DNA of 64,000 nucleotides from Streptomyces toyocaensis (GTDB taxonomy: Bacteria; Actinomycetota; Actinomycetes; Streptomycetales; Streptomycetaceae): positions 1-64,000 of the forward strand of contig NZ_JFCB01000028.1 of assembly GCF_000725125.1 (NCBI RefSeq), read 5' to 3'. Position 1 is the stretch's first letter. Each line of letters starts with the position of its first letter. A model generated the notes under the pieces. It saw nothing but the letters and a program-made list of their open reading frames with translations. It was not told the DNA's origin and made no database searches. Position numbers and translations under genes: made by a program. Below, in pieces: positions 40,545-49,636 of this stretch.

Positions 40545-41041
40545 CAGTGATCAGCCTCCCGGGAACCCCCGCGGCCCGGAACCCGCCGAGGGGCGTGTGC
40601 GGGCCGCGACGCGTCCTCCGCCAGGTCCTCCAGGACCAGATCCACCACACGGTCGGCGATCACGGGCGTCCGTTGCCCGGCACGGTCGCGTACGGCGCCC
40701 GCCTCCCGCCCGGCCGCGGCGCGCAGTGCCGCCGCCTCGTCCTCGGCCGCGCGCACCACCCGCTCGGCCGCGCGCGTCCGGACCCGGGGGGCCTGTGCGC
40801 GTGCGGCGGCCACGATCTCCCCCGCCTGCCGTTCGGCTTCCCGCCGGCGGGAAGCGGCGGCGTCGGCGGCCCGCTCGCGAACCGTCCGGGCTTCCGCCTC
40901 CGCGCTTTCGAGCAGGGCCAGCGGCGGTGCGAGCTCCGCACGGAGTTCGGCGGAGCGGTCCGCGGGGACACCGCCGGGTGCGGCCCGGCCGGGCGACGCC
41001 GCCGGCCGGAACCGTGTCAGAAAGTCCCGGAAACCCGTCAC
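40544..41041 (-). CDS. V/A-type ATPase subunit H/G (peripheral stalk coiled coil)
   Basis: The predicted 165-residue first gene product of the operon starts at GTG 41041 (VTGFRDFLTRFRP) with GGGAGAG upstream. After a short N-terminal part it is one long Ala/Glu/Arg coiled coil (about 40-125: LLESAEAEARTVRERAADAA, RREAERQAGEIVAAARAQA) ending in a more globular VIADRVVDLVLEDLAEDA. This is the layout of subunit G/H, partner of E in the stator. Low sequence identity is normal for this subunit. Coiled-coil identity alone would not suffice; operon position supports it. Confidence 0.75.
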   Translation of the reverse strand: MTGFRDFLTRFRPAASPGRAAPGGVPADRSAELRAELAPPLALLESAEAEARTVRERAADAAASRRREAERQAGEIVAAARAQAPRVRTRAAERVVRAAEDEAAALRAAAGREAGAVRDRAGQRTPVIADRVVDLVLEDLAEDASRPAHAPRRVPGRGGSREADH

Positions 41042-41216
41042 ACGAACTCTCCCGTCGGTGGGACCGGACTCGCCTTCCAGTGTCCTTGGTGAGCGGGGGC
41101 ATGTCGCGCCGTGCCACGTCGTGCGTCCCCGGAGCGCGGCCGTTCGGCCCGGAGGCCGCGCCGATCGATGGGTGCGAGACTGAAGCCGTAGGCGGGGGCA
41201 CCCCTTGGAGGCAGCC

Positions 41217-42080
41217 GTGAGCGACTTCGAGCACCGCTCCGTGGAGACGGAGACCCGCCGCGCCACACCCGGCCGCCCCTGGACGCCCCAGGAGGAACCG
41301 CGCCAGGACGCGTTGCGCCGCTACCTGGGGGCGGTGGCCGCCGCCGCGTCGCGGAGGAGCACCGGGCAGGAGTCCGCACCCGCCTCCGGCACGGGGAGCA
41401 CCGAGGGACCCGTCACAGCCTCACCGGGGCCGGCCGCCCCGGGCCCGGCCGTCCTCCACGTGCGGGACGTCATGCGGGTGCCGGCGGCCTCCGTCCCCGG
41501 CGACATGCCGTTCTCGGAGGTGGCCCGCACCCTGGCCCGTGAACAGGTGGGTTCGGTACCGGTGGTCGATGCCGACGACCACGTGATCGGTGTCGTCTCG
41601 GAGTCGGATCTGCTGGCCAAGGCCGCGGTCATGGCGGAACCGCACCGGCACGGGTCCGTCGGCAGGATGTGGCAGCACCGCCTGTACGAGAAGAGCCACG
41701 GCGACACGGCGGCCACCCTGATGACCTTCCCGCCGGTCACCGTCCACCCCACGGCACGGGTGTCGGACGCCGCGTGGACCGCCGCTCACGCGCGGTTGAA
41801 GCGGCTTCCCGTCACCGACCACCGCGGCCGGCTCGTCGGTGTGGTCAGCCGGCGCGACCTGTTGCGGGCCCTGATCCGCGACGACGCCGAGATCCGCGCC
41901 GAGGCAGAGTCCCTCGTCGGCCGGTACCTGCCGGACCCGCACGCCGTGGCGGTCTCCGTGGAGAACGGCACGGTGACCATGACCGGGCGGGCGGACAAGG
42001 CGCTGGTTGCCGACGTGCTCGCGGCGGTCCGGGACATCGACGACGTGCTCGACGTCGTCGACGCCACCGAGGCCTTCTGA
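41217..42080 (+). CDS. Tandem CBS-domain protein with C-terminal BON domain
   Basis: 287 residues from GTG 41217 with a GGAGG site at 41207-41211. A disordered N-terminus (about 1-75) is followed by CBS1 (VRDVMRVPAASVPGDMPFSEVARTL, ending GVVSESDLLAKA) and CBS2 (FPPVTVHPTARVSDAAWTAAH, ending GVVSRRDLLRALI). A BON domain closes the protein (AVAVSVENGTVTMTGRADKA...VDDVLDVVD type pattern). CBS pairs sense adenine nucleotides; BON domains bind membranes or lipids. It is divergent from the V-ATPase operon across 175 bp, so a nucleotide-sensing role near that ATPase is an attractive guess without direct evidence. Confidence 0.88.
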   Translation: MSDFEHRSVETETRRATPGRPWTPQEEPRQDALRRYLGAVAAAASRRSTGQESAPASGTGSTEGPVTASPGPAAPGPAVLHVRDVMRVPAASVPGDMPFSEVARTLAREQVGSVPVVDADDHVIGVVSESDLLAKAAVMAEPHRHGSVGRMWQHRLYEKSHGDTAATLMTFPPVTVHPTARVSDAAWTAAHARLKRLPVTDHRGRLVGVVSRRDLLRALIRDDAEIRAEAESLVGRYLPDPHAVAVSVENGTVTMTGRADKALVADVLAAVRDIDDVLDVVDATEAF

Positions 42081-42123
42081 GCGTTCTGAGCGGTCACCCT
42101 CCGCGCGGCGCGCTCTCCCGGCG

Positions 42124-43866
42124 TCAGGTCCCGGGCTCGCCCGGCGTCTCTTCGCAGACGATCTCGTCACGCGGGGTGTAGTGCGTGCGGAACGGCTCAC
42201 GCCGCACCTCGCGGCCCGCGTCGCGGAAGACCCGCTCCACCGTGACGTCGAAGCCCTCGAGCGGCGTTTGCGGCACGCACCGCTCGTCGGCACTCACCTT
42301 CCTGGCGGGCTGCTCCACACGGGTCCGCGGTCCCTTCACCGACGTGATCTCGTCGTACTTCTTCGTGCCGATGAAACTGATGGTCACCGAGGTGGCGGTG
42401 GACTCGGCCCGGATGTAGAGCGCCTTGCCGGAGTCGTTGGTGAACCTCAGATCGAGGCTGCCCCAGGCGACGGTCGCCTCACGGCCCTCCGGGTAGCGCT
42501 CGATGTAGAAGGAGTGGGCGCCGTGCTCGACGGGCGCGACGCCCGCGAAGAACATCGCGTTGAAGACCGTGGTGGCCACGGCGGAGACACCACCGCCGGG
42601 CGCCTTGGTGTACCGGTCGTTCAAGATCATGACTCCGTCGACGAAGCCGTTGGCCTCGGTGCGCTCGCCGACGGTGCGGTTGAAGCTCCACGTCTCGTTC
42701 GGCATGACGACGGAGCCGTTGATGAGTTCCACGGCCCGGCCGACGTTCGTCGTGCGGTACGCGGCCGGTTCGAAGTTGACCGTGAAGGAGGACATCTTCT
42801 CCGTCAGGCCGAGGCGCGCCGCGTTCTCGCGGGTGACCTCGGGCTGGATCCGTTGCGTGTCCACCTCGCCGGTGCGGGCGCCGCCCGTCCTGGTGAGCAG
42901 GGGCAGGACGGCCTTGCCCAGGGCCTCGTCGGTCACCTTCAGGGCGGGCCTGGCGTCGGCGGTCACCACGGCCCTGTCGCCCTCGAGCCCCAGCCGGGCG
43001 TCGCGGGGTGTGGCGGGGAGGCCGTTCAGGGCGCCGGCCACCACGGGCGCGGCACGCAGCCCCTTGCTGTCGAGCTCCGGTGTCAGCCTGCCGGTGTCGT
43101 CCGGCCGCATCGTCAGGTGTTCGCCCAGTACGGCCGGGGTGATCGTGAACCGCTTGCCGCCCGCGGCGAGGGTGACCGGTGCCGACATCGCCGGCCGTGC
43201 GAACTCGCGCACCGCCCGCTGCACCTCGTCCGCCGTGACCCGCGGCTCGCTCTCGCGTGCGGGCAGCACCGTGACCGGGCCGGCCGTGCCGCGCAGGAAG
43301 GGGGCGCGCAGCGAGCCGATCGCGGCGTCCACGTCCAGCGCGTACCCACGGTGCGGGGCGGTCCGCTCCACACGGCCGTCGTTGAACGAGACGGCTCCTT
43401 CGCGGACCTTCTCATCGAGTGACCCGGCGAGCTTCCCGAGGGCGGCGCGGGCCTTGTCCTCGTCGACGCGCACGACCGGCTCGATGGCGCCGCCCGACCG
43501 GAACAGCCCGCCGATGACGCCGACCGGGTCGGTACCGGTGGCCGCCGCCCGGTCGAGGGTCGCCGGGATGTCGTAGGAGAGCCCCGCCCGCCGCGTGTCG
43601 AGCGTGCCCTCGCGGTCGCCGACCTTCACCGCCAGTGTCCGCGAGCCGGCGTCCACCAAATGCCGCTCCAGCTTGCGGGCGGCTTCCTCACGGGTGAGAC
43701 CCCCGAGGTCCACGCCCCGCACCGATGTACCCGCCTCGATCTCACCGCCGGTGAGCAGCAGCCCGGCGAGATACAGCCCGCCCACGCCGACGGTCAGCGC
43801 GCCGCCCGCCACGGCGAGGGGCGGGAGCGAGGCTATTCGGGGGACGGAGGGCATCCGGGGGCGCAT
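42124..43866 (-). CDS. VanW family protein with N-terminal membrane anchor
   Basis: A 580-residue membrane-anchored extracytoplasmic protein. An N-terminal hydrophobic helix (about 11-38) is followed by two YoaR-like putative peptidoglycan-binding domains (first GVDLGGLTREEAARKLERHL; second around FARPAMSAPVTLAAGGKRF). The VanW domain (about 400-520) contains MPNETWSFNRTVGERT, GGGVSAVATTVFNAMFFAGV and HSFYIERYPEGREATV. A G5-like C-terminus ends the protein. Despite the name, VanW proteins are widespread and are not proof of vancomycin resistance. ATG 43866 has AGGAG 5-6 bp upstream. It is probably involved in cell-wall metabolism. Confidence 0.9.
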   Translation of the reverse strand: MRPRMPSVPRIASLPPLAVAGGALTVGVGGLYLAGLLLTGGEIEAGTSVRGVDLGGLTREEAARKLERHLVDAGSRTLAVKVGDREGTLDTRRAGLSYDIPATLDRAAATGTDPVGVIGGLFRSGGAIEPVVRVDEDKARAALGKLAGSLDEKVREGAVSFNDGRVERTAPHRGYALDVDAAIGSLRAPFLRGTAGPVTVLPARESEPRVTADEVQRAVREFARPAMSAPVTLAAGGKRFTITPAVLGEHLTMRPDDTGRLTPELDSKGLRAAPVVAGALNGLPATPRDARLGLEGDRAVVTADARPALKVTDEALGKAVLPLLTRTGGARTGEVDTQRIQPEVTRENAARLGLTEKMSSFTVNFEPAAYRTTNVGRAVELINGSVVMPNETWSFNRTVGERTEANGFVDGVMILNDRYTKAPGGGVSAVATTVFNAMFFAGVAPVEHGAHSFYIERYPEGREATVAWGSLDLRFTNDSGKALYIRAESTATSVTISFIGTKKYDEITSVKGPRTRVEQPARKVSADERCVPQTPLEGFDVTVERVFRDAGREVRREPFRTHYTPRDEIVCEETPGEPGT

Positions 43867-44047
43867 GGATCTCCTGAACGATCGACGGGGCGTACACCCG
43901 ATGTGACGGCACTGTGCGCGAGAGCAGTCGGTCACGATAGGCGCAACCGGACGCCAAAGGGTATATCCCAGGTCACGTCGGGCCTTTGGGATCAAGGAGT
44001 GCGGCGCCGGTGACGCGCACCGCCCGCCACCGCGCGGCCGGAGCACG

Positions 44048-44878
44048 TCAGCCGTCGTCGCGGACCGGTGCCGTGCCGGGCCGAGGCGGCACGTCGGTGA
44101 ACCGGTGCCCGTGGTGGTCCAGGAGCCAGCGGCCGAACAGGGCGCCGCCGAAGATGACGAAGCCCACACCGATGAGCCAGGACTCGACGACGAGGACCAC
44201 TCCGACGGTGCCGTAGCTGATCGCGTTGTCGACGATCAGCGGGGTGAAGACGGAGTAGGAGAAGCCCCGCAGGCCGATCAGGCCCGCCACGGTGGCGAGC
44301 GCGCCCGGCAGCAGATGCCGCCAGCGGACCTGCCCGCCCAGCAGGAAGTGCTGCCCCCACCAGAAGAACAGCACGCCGGTCACCAGCGAGAGGGTGATCC
44401 GCTCCGGCCCGTGCATGGCGTCGCGTGTCAGTACCTCCTGGTACAGGTACGCGGACAGGACGCACAGCCACGTCGTCTGGCGCCAGATCCGGTGCCACGG
44501 CCCCGGGGGCAGGTTCCACGTCCGCTCGTAGCCGTTCTGGACGCTCCCCCCGAACGGGATGCCGAACGCGGCGAGGGCCAGCACGCCCCAGACGCTGGTG
44601 GTGCCGATCACCTCGCGCGGCGGGCTGATGATCTCCGCGAGGACGTGTGCGGACCGTCCGGACAGCCCCATGCCGTCCGCCAGCCAGGCCGCGAAACCGC
44701 CCCGCCCGAGCGGATCGGCGGCGGCGATGACGATCAGCAGGGGCGCCAGTGTGACCAGCGCGAGCGTGGCGAACCCCATGGCCCTGTGCATTAGCTCGAG
44801 GTCGCGGCCGCGCCGCAGCAGGGTGCCGGCGCCCAGCCACGCCCAGGCGCGGCGGAGCGCGCGCAGGTGACGCTTCAC
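44048..44878 (-). CDS. YihY/BrkB-like multi-pass membrane protein
   Basis: A 276-residue inner-membrane protein with about six transmembrane helices. It contains LELMHRAMGFATLALVTLAPLLIV at the N-terminus, GIPFGGSVQNGYERTWNLPPGPWHR in the middle, and late helices GFSYSVFTPLIVDNAISYGTVGVVLVV. The pattern matches the YihY/YhjD (ribonuclease BN-like) family, where the original RNase assignment is now rejected and function is uncertain. GTG 44878 (VKRHLRALRRAW) is the start. It ends TDVPPRPGTAPVRDDG, a cytoplasmic tail. Confidence 0.8.
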   Translation of the reverse strand: MKRHLRALRRAWAWLGAGTLLRRGRDLELMHRAMGFATLALVTLAPLLIVIAAADPLGRGGFAAWLADGMGLSGRSAHVLAEIISPPREVIGTTSVWGVLALAAFGIPFGGSVQNGYERTWNLPPGPWHRIWRQTTWLCVLSAYLYQEVLTRDAMHGPERITLSLVTGVLFFWWGQHFLLGGQVRWRHLLPGALATVAGLIGLRGFSYSVFTPLIVDNAISYGTVGVVLVVESWLIGVGFVIFGGALFGRWLLDHHGHRFTDVPPRPGTAPVRDDG

Positions 44879-45091
44879 GGTGCGCTCCTTCGTGGACTCG
44901 CGTACCCCTGCCCGTGTCACGCGGCGGCAGATGCGGGCCCCGGGTGTCAGGCCCGGTGGCGGACGGCCTTCTCCAAGGTCACCGTTCGGCCCGGCCCCGA
45001 AACACGGGCTGGGCCGCGTGCGGCAACCGTGTCCGCCCGCCGGGTGACGCCGGGAGCCCGCCGGCCGCGCCTCCGGGTGGTGGCCGCCGCG

Positions 45092-47173
45092 TCACCCGCT
45101 GGGGCTGATGAGCAGCAGGGCGATGTCGTCGGAAGGACTGGGCGCGTGACGGATGAGGGTGTCGGCCAGGGAGTCGAGGTCCGTCGGGTCGCCGTGTTCG
45201 AGGAGCCCGGCGAGGGCCGCGACGGCGTCGTCGAAGTCCACCCCGGGGGCCTCGACCAGTCCGTCGGTGTAGAGGACCAGCACGCAGCCGGGCGGCAGGG
45301 GCACTTCCCGGACCGGGTAGCGGGAGTCCGGGTCGATGCCGAGCAGGAGGCCGGGGGAGACCTGCAGGAGTTCGGTGCGTCCGTCGGCGTGACGCAGCAG
45401 GGGCGGCGGATGGCCGGCGGTTGCCACGCACCCGCGGCGTGTGGCGAGGTCGAGGTGGACGTAGACGCAGGAGGTGAACAGGCCCGGCTCGAGGTCGTTG
45501 AGCAGCCGGTTCGTGCCGGCCAGGACCTGGTCGGGGGACGAGCCCGCGGTGGCGTGGGCGTGTACGGCGGTGCGGACCTGCCCCATGAGCGCCGCGGCGT
45601 CCACGTTGTGGCCCTGCACGTCGCCGATGGTGGCGCCGGCGGTGCACTCGTCGAGGCGGATGAGGTCGTAGAAGTCCCCGCCGATCCCGAGACCGCGGGC
45701 CGCCGGGAGATAGCGCGCGGCGACCCTCAGACCGGGGATGTCGGGGAGGGTGTGCGGCAGCAGGGCGGACTGGAGCCGGCGGGCGAGGTCGTGTTTGGCG
45801 TCGTAGAGGCGGGCGCGGTCCAGGGCCTGGCCGACCAGACCCGCGATGGAGGTCAGGACGGCGCGCTCGCCCGGGGGAAAGGCATGGGGCCTGCGGTAGG
45901 AGAGGAGCAGGGAGCCCCGGGGGCGGCCGGAGGCGATCAGCGGCAGGACGGCCCAGGCGGCCATCCCGTCCTCGTGCGCGATCGACGGATACTCCCGCTT
46001 CATGTCGGCGAACGTCGGGAAGAACGCCGGGACGCCGGTGGCCTGCACCCGGACGGCGGGGATGTCCGTGCTCAGGCGGGCGGAGTCGAAGCGCGTCATG
46101 AGCTCGGCGCTGTAGCCGCGGTGACCGAGGATCTTCAGGCGGCCGTCCTCGGTGGTCATCAGCACCATGCCCTGAGCGCCGAGAGCGGGCAGGAGCTGGT
46201 CGGCGGCCTGGTCCACCACGTCCTGGACGCCGGCGGCCTCGGTCAGCGTGGCGGCCAGCTGCATCAGGTGGTAGAGCAGCGTGGCGCGGCTGGGACCCGC
46301 GGCCGGCACGGACGGTGAGGACGGAGCGTCCTCGGCCGGGTCGGTGGGGGTGATGCGGACGCTCGTCCCGGAGGGGTCCGGGTACAGCTCGAAGGCCAGC
46401 CACGTCCGGGGCGGCCGCAGGACGGTGAAATGCTGCGGCTGACGGCTGACCAGCGCGGCCCGGTAGCGGTCCTCCACCTCGGGGACGTCCATCCACGGCA
46501 GCGCCTCCCAGGGCAGGGCGCCCACCAGGTCCCGCGGATCACGGCCGACGAGGTCGGCGCCGGCCGGGGTGATGAAGGTGATGCGGCCGTACGTGTCCAG
46601 CGCGCACGACCCCCCGGGCAGGCGGTCGATGAAGGCCGTGGCGGCGGCCGCCTCGTCGGGTGGGACGATGCGCCCGGTCGTCAGGGGCACGGTCCGCGGC
46701 CGGTCCCCCGTCAGGGGCGGGCCGCCGCGCCCGGCGGTCTCCGCGAGGAGTACCCCCAGGCGGTCGCAGCCCGATGCGATCGCCTCGCGCTCGGCGCGAC
46801 TCAGCTCCGGCGACCGGGTCCCGGACCACAGCAGCACCAGCCCGCCGTGCACCGTGCCGCCCGCGGTGAGCGGTGCGGCCGACAGCGCGAAGTCGTAGGG
46901 CAGCACGAGCGCCGGCCGTGGGTACCGGCGCGCCATCTCCTCCTGGTCCCCGATCCACACCAGACGCCGCTCCCGCACGGCCTCCGCCACCGGCATGGGG
47001 TCGGCCAGCGCCACCCGCCGCCACGGAACGGTGAATTCGTGCGGGACGCCCGCCACCATGACCAGCAGCAACGCGTCCTCGCCCGGCGGCAGCACGTACA
47101 GCAGCCCGCCGTACGCGCCGCTCTCCCGCACCACGGCGGCCATCGCGGTGTCCATCAGCGCTCCGGCCGCCAC
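45092..47173 (-). CDS. SpoIIE-type PP2C phosphatase with GAF and PAS sensor domains
   Basis: A 693-residue signalling protein. A GAF-like N-terminal domain (about 5-150) is followed by a PAS domain (about 170-270: FIDRLPGGSCALDTYGRITFITPAGADLVGRD), a second GAF (about 300-455: LLPALGAQGMVLMTTEDGRLKILG), and the PP2C/SpoIIE phosphatase (about 465-690). The phosphatase shows LPHTLPDIPGLRVAARYLPA, IGGDFYDLIRLD (metal-binding Asp), GDVQGHNVDAAALMGQ and SDDIALLLI. All metal-binding aspartates of active SpoIIE proteins are seen. These proteins dephosphorylate STAS anti-anti-sigma factors. No N-terminal HATPase kinase domain is fused, although an HATPase protein occurs elsewhere at 3412-3957. Confidence 0.92.
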   Translation of the reverse strand: MAAGALMDTAMAAVVRESGAYGGLLYVLPPGEDALLLVMVAGVPHEFTVPWRRVALADPMPVAEAVRERRLVWIGDQEEMARRYPRPALVLPYDFALSAAPLTAGGTVHGGLVLLWSGTRSPELSRAEREAIASGCDRLGVLLAETAGRGGPPLTGDRPRTVPLTTGRIVPPDEAAAATAFIDRLPGGSCALDTYGRITFITPAGADLVGRDPRDLVGALPWEALPWMDVPEVEDRYRAALVSRQPQHFTVLRPPRTWLAFELYPDPSGTSVRITPTDPAEDAPSSPSVPAAGPSRATLLYHLMQLAATLTEAAGVQDVVDQAADQLLPALGAQGMVLMTTEDGRLKILGHRGYSAELMTRFDSARLSTDIPAVRVQATGVPAFFPTFADMKREYPSIAHEDGMAAWAVLPLIASGRPRGSLLLSYRRPHAFPPGERAVLTSIAGLVGQALDRARLYDAKHDLARRLQSALLPHTLPDIPGLRVAARYLPAARGLGIGGDFYDLIRLDECTAGATIGDVQGHNVDAAALMGQVRTAVHAHATAGSSPDQVLAGTNRLLNDLEPGLFTSCVYVHLDLATRRGCVATAGHPPPLLRHADGRTELLQVSPGLLLGIDPDSRYPVREVPLPPGCVLVLYTDGLVEAPGVDFDDAVAALAGLLEHGDPTDLDSLADTLIRHAPSPSDDIALLLISPSG

Positions 47174-47398
47174 GCGACGTGCACAGCCGACACCGGCGGG
47201 ACCGCGTCCCGCCCGTCACACCGAACACCGTGCATATGCCGGACATTACGCCCAACGTGCCGCGAAGGCATCCAGGCGACCGGGAGCGGTTCCGGCCCGG
47301 TCCGGCGTCCACGGGCCCGCTACCGGCCCGGCCCGCCGACGGCCACCGTGTCCGAGCCGACCGTCACCCGTTCGCCCCGGGGGCACCGCAGAATCCGC

Positions 47399-47436
47399 GT
47401 CCGCGCGCCGTGCCGTCGGCGGCCCGGCGCGCGGAC
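47399..47436 (-). terminator. Terminator hairpin for the MMPL gene
   Basis: GTCCGCGCGCC (47399-47409) and GGCGCGCGGAC (47426-47436) form a perfect 11-bp stem with a 16-nt loop, 5 bp past the MMPL stop codon on the minus strand. Confidence 0.65.
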
Positions 47437-47441
47437 CGCCG

Positions 47442-49568
47442 TCACCCCACGGGCTCCGTCTCGGCCGCCGGGCCGGTGGTGGTGCTGTCCCGGCGGGACA
47501 GGGCGCTGGGCCACCACGCCGGCGGACCGATGTCGAGGACCAGGGCGGGCACGAGGAGCGAGCGCACCACGAGGGTGTCGAGCAGCACCCCGAAGGCCAC
47601 GATGAACGCGATCTGCACCAGGAACGCCAGGGGGATGACCATCAGGGCCGCGAACGTCGCGGCGAGCACCACTCCGGCCGAGGTGATCACCCCGCCGGTT
47701 GTGGTCAGCCCGCGCAGCACGCCCTGCCGGGTGCCGTGGACGAGTGCCTCCTCCCTGACCCGTGACATCAGGAAGATGTTGTAGTCGACGCCGAGGGCGA
47801 CCAGGAACACGAATCCGTACAGCGGCACGGACGCGTCCGTACCGCTGAATCCGAGCAGGTGCTCGAAGACGAGCGTCGACACACCGAGCGTCGCCAGGAA
47901 GTTGAGCGCCACGGTCGCTACCAGCAGAACGGGTACCAGCAGGGAGCGCAGCAGGAGCACCAGGATCAGCAGGATGATGCCGAGGACCACCGGAACGATC
48001 AGCGCGCGGTCCTCGGCGGCGGTCTGCTGGGTGTCGTACTGCTGGGCGGTGTACCCGCCGACCAGCGCGTCGGCGCCGGGCACCGCGTGCAGGTTCTCGC
48101 GCAGCCGCTCGACGGTCCGCTTGGCGGCGTCGCTGTCCGCCGCGTCCTGCAGAGTGGCGTCGACGCGCACGCGCCCGTCGACGACCAGAGGCTCGCCGCC
48201 GCCCGGCCGTCCCGAGGCGGAGACGGCGTCGGCCGACGCCACGCCCTCGGTGTCCTTCGCCGCGGCCGTCACCTCGGCGGTCCGTCCGGCGTCGGCGATG
48301 ATGACGGCGGGGTTGCCGGACCCGCCGGGGAAGTGCTCGCCGAGCGTCTTCTGGGCGGCCACCGAGGGCGCGTCGTTCACGAAGATCTCGTCGAGGGGTA
48401 CGCCCTTGGCGGACAGGGAGGGGGAGAACGCCGCGAAGACGGCGAGGACCAGCGCGGTCAGCAGCCACACCCGGCGCGGCCGGCGGTCCACCGTCGCGGC
48501 GACCCGGCGCCACACCCCGTGGCCCTCCACGGCCGCGTCCGCCGCCTTCGGCCGTGAGGGCCAGTACGCGGCTCGGCCCAGCAGGGCCAGCACGGCCGGC
48601 AGGAAGGTGAGCGTCGACAGCACGGCGCACACGATGCCGATGGCGCCCACCGGGCCGAGGGCGCGGTTGTTCGTGAGGTCACTGGCGAGCAGGGCCAGCA
48701 GTGCGAGCGCCACGGTGGCCGCGCTCGCCGTGATGGCGCCGAAGGACCTGCGCACGGCCGTCACCGCGGCCGCGGCCCGGTCGCCACGCAGCGCGAGTTC
48801 CTCGCGGAAGCGTGCCGAGAGCAGCAGGGCGTAGTCGGTGGCGGCACCGATCACGAGGATGGACAGGATGCCTTGCACCTGGCCGTCCACCCGCACGACG
48901 TCCCGGTCCGCCAGCGCGTAGACGACGGCACAGGCGAGTCCCAGGGCGAAGACGGAACCGAGGATGATCACGAACGGCAGCAGCACGCTCCGGTAGACCA
49001 GCAGCAGGATCAGCAGCACGGCGCCGAGCGCCACGCCGAGCAGCAGTCCGTCGACGCCGGCGAACGCGTCGGACAGATCCGCCTGGCTCGCCGCCGGACC
49101 GGCGATCCGGGCCGTGGCCGCCGGCACGTCGCCGGCCGCCTCCCGCACCTCGTCCAGGACGGCGGGCAGTTCCTCGCCCAGGTCGGGCTCCAGCTGCACG
49201 ACGGCCTGCATGGCCTTGCCGTCCTCGGAGACCAGCGCCGGCGAGGGGCGGCCGACCACACCGGTGGCGCCGGCGAGCGCGCCGACCGCCTCCGTGGCGG
49301 CCTGCCGCTGACCGTCCTCGATCCCGGAGCCGTCGGCGGTCCAGACCACGACGGCGGGCAGTGTCTCGGACTGGTCGAACGCCTCACGCTCCTCGAGGAC
49401 CTGGGTGGACTCGGCGCTCTGCGGCAGGAAGGAGGCCTGGTCGTTGGTGGCCACCTCGCCCAGCTTTCCGGCGTACGGGCCGAGCGTCCCGCCCACTCCC
49501 AGCCAGACGACCAACAGAGCCAGGGGCACGAGCCATCGGGCCCAGCGCGGTGCGTTCTTCATCAGCAT
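47442..49568 (-). CDS. MMPL family (RND-like) membrane exporter
   Basis: A 708-residue exporter with two repeats, each one helix plus a periplasmic loop plus five helices. Repeat 1 begins WARWLVPLALLVVWLGVGG and has the GAATDYALLLSARFREEL motif in helix 4; repeat 2 has ALGVDYNIFLMSRVREEAL. The two buried aspartate-tyrosine pairs needed for proton relay in MmpL/RND pumps are present. Actinobacterial members move lipids, siderophores or drugs. ATG 49568 is used; ATG 49562 is possible. It is divergent from a MarR gene across 68 bp with a shared palindrome, so it is likely under MarR control. Confidence 0.92.
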   Translation of the reverse strand: MLMKNAPRWARWLVPLALLVVWLGVGGTLGPYAGKLGEVATNDQASFLPQSAESTQVLEEREAFDQSETLPAVVVWTADGSGIEDGQRQAATEAVGALAGATGVVGRPSPALVSEDGKAMQAVVQLEPDLGEELPAVLDEVREAAGDVPAATARIAGPAASQADLSDAFAGVDGLLLGVALGAVLLILLLVYRSVLLPFVIILGSVFALGLACAVVYALADRDVVRVDGQVQGILSILVIGAATDYALLLSARFREELALRGDRAAAAVTAVRRSFGAITASAATVALALLALLASDLTNNRALGPVGAIGIVCAVLSTLTFLPAVLALLGRAAYWPSRPKAADAAVEGHGVWRRVAATVDRRPRRVWLLTALVLAVFAAFSPSLSAKGVPLDEIFVNDAPSVAAQKTLGEHFPGGSGNPAVIIADAGRTAEVTAAAKDTEGVASADAVSASGRPGGGEPLVVDGRVRVDATLQDAADSDAAKRTVERLRENLHAVPGADALVGGYTAQQYDTQQTAAEDRALIVPVVLGIILLILVLLLRSLLVPVLLVATVALNFLATLGVSTLVFEHLLGFSGTDASVPLYGFVFLVALGVDYNIFLMSRVREEALVHGTRQGVLRGLTTTGGVITSAGVVLAATFAALMVIPLAFLVQIAFIVAFGVLLDTLVVRSLLVPALVLDIGPPAWWPSALSRRDSTTTGPAAETEPVG

Positions 49569-49605
49569 CCCAACGAACGGAAGAAGTGAGTCAACGGTAA
49601 AGTAT

Positions 49606-49618
49606 CTCAATCATTGAG
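49606..49618. promoter_or_regulatory. MarR-type operator between MMPL and MarR genes
   Basis: CTCAATCATTGAG is a perfect 6-1-6 palindrome in the 68-bp divergent gap, inside a short AT-rich island. A TATACT hexamer (49625-49630) would place the rightward transcript start at or near the marR ATG (49637), suggesting a leaderless mRNA. AGTATC (49601-49606; GATACT on the minus strand) could be the leftward -10. Confidence 0.65.
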
Positions 49619-49636
49619 TGATCTTATACTGGGGGC

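Noticed and set aside
42124..43866. Vancomycin resistance gene
   Set aside because: VanW-domain proteins are common in actinobacteria; no vanHAX or vanRS genes are nearby.
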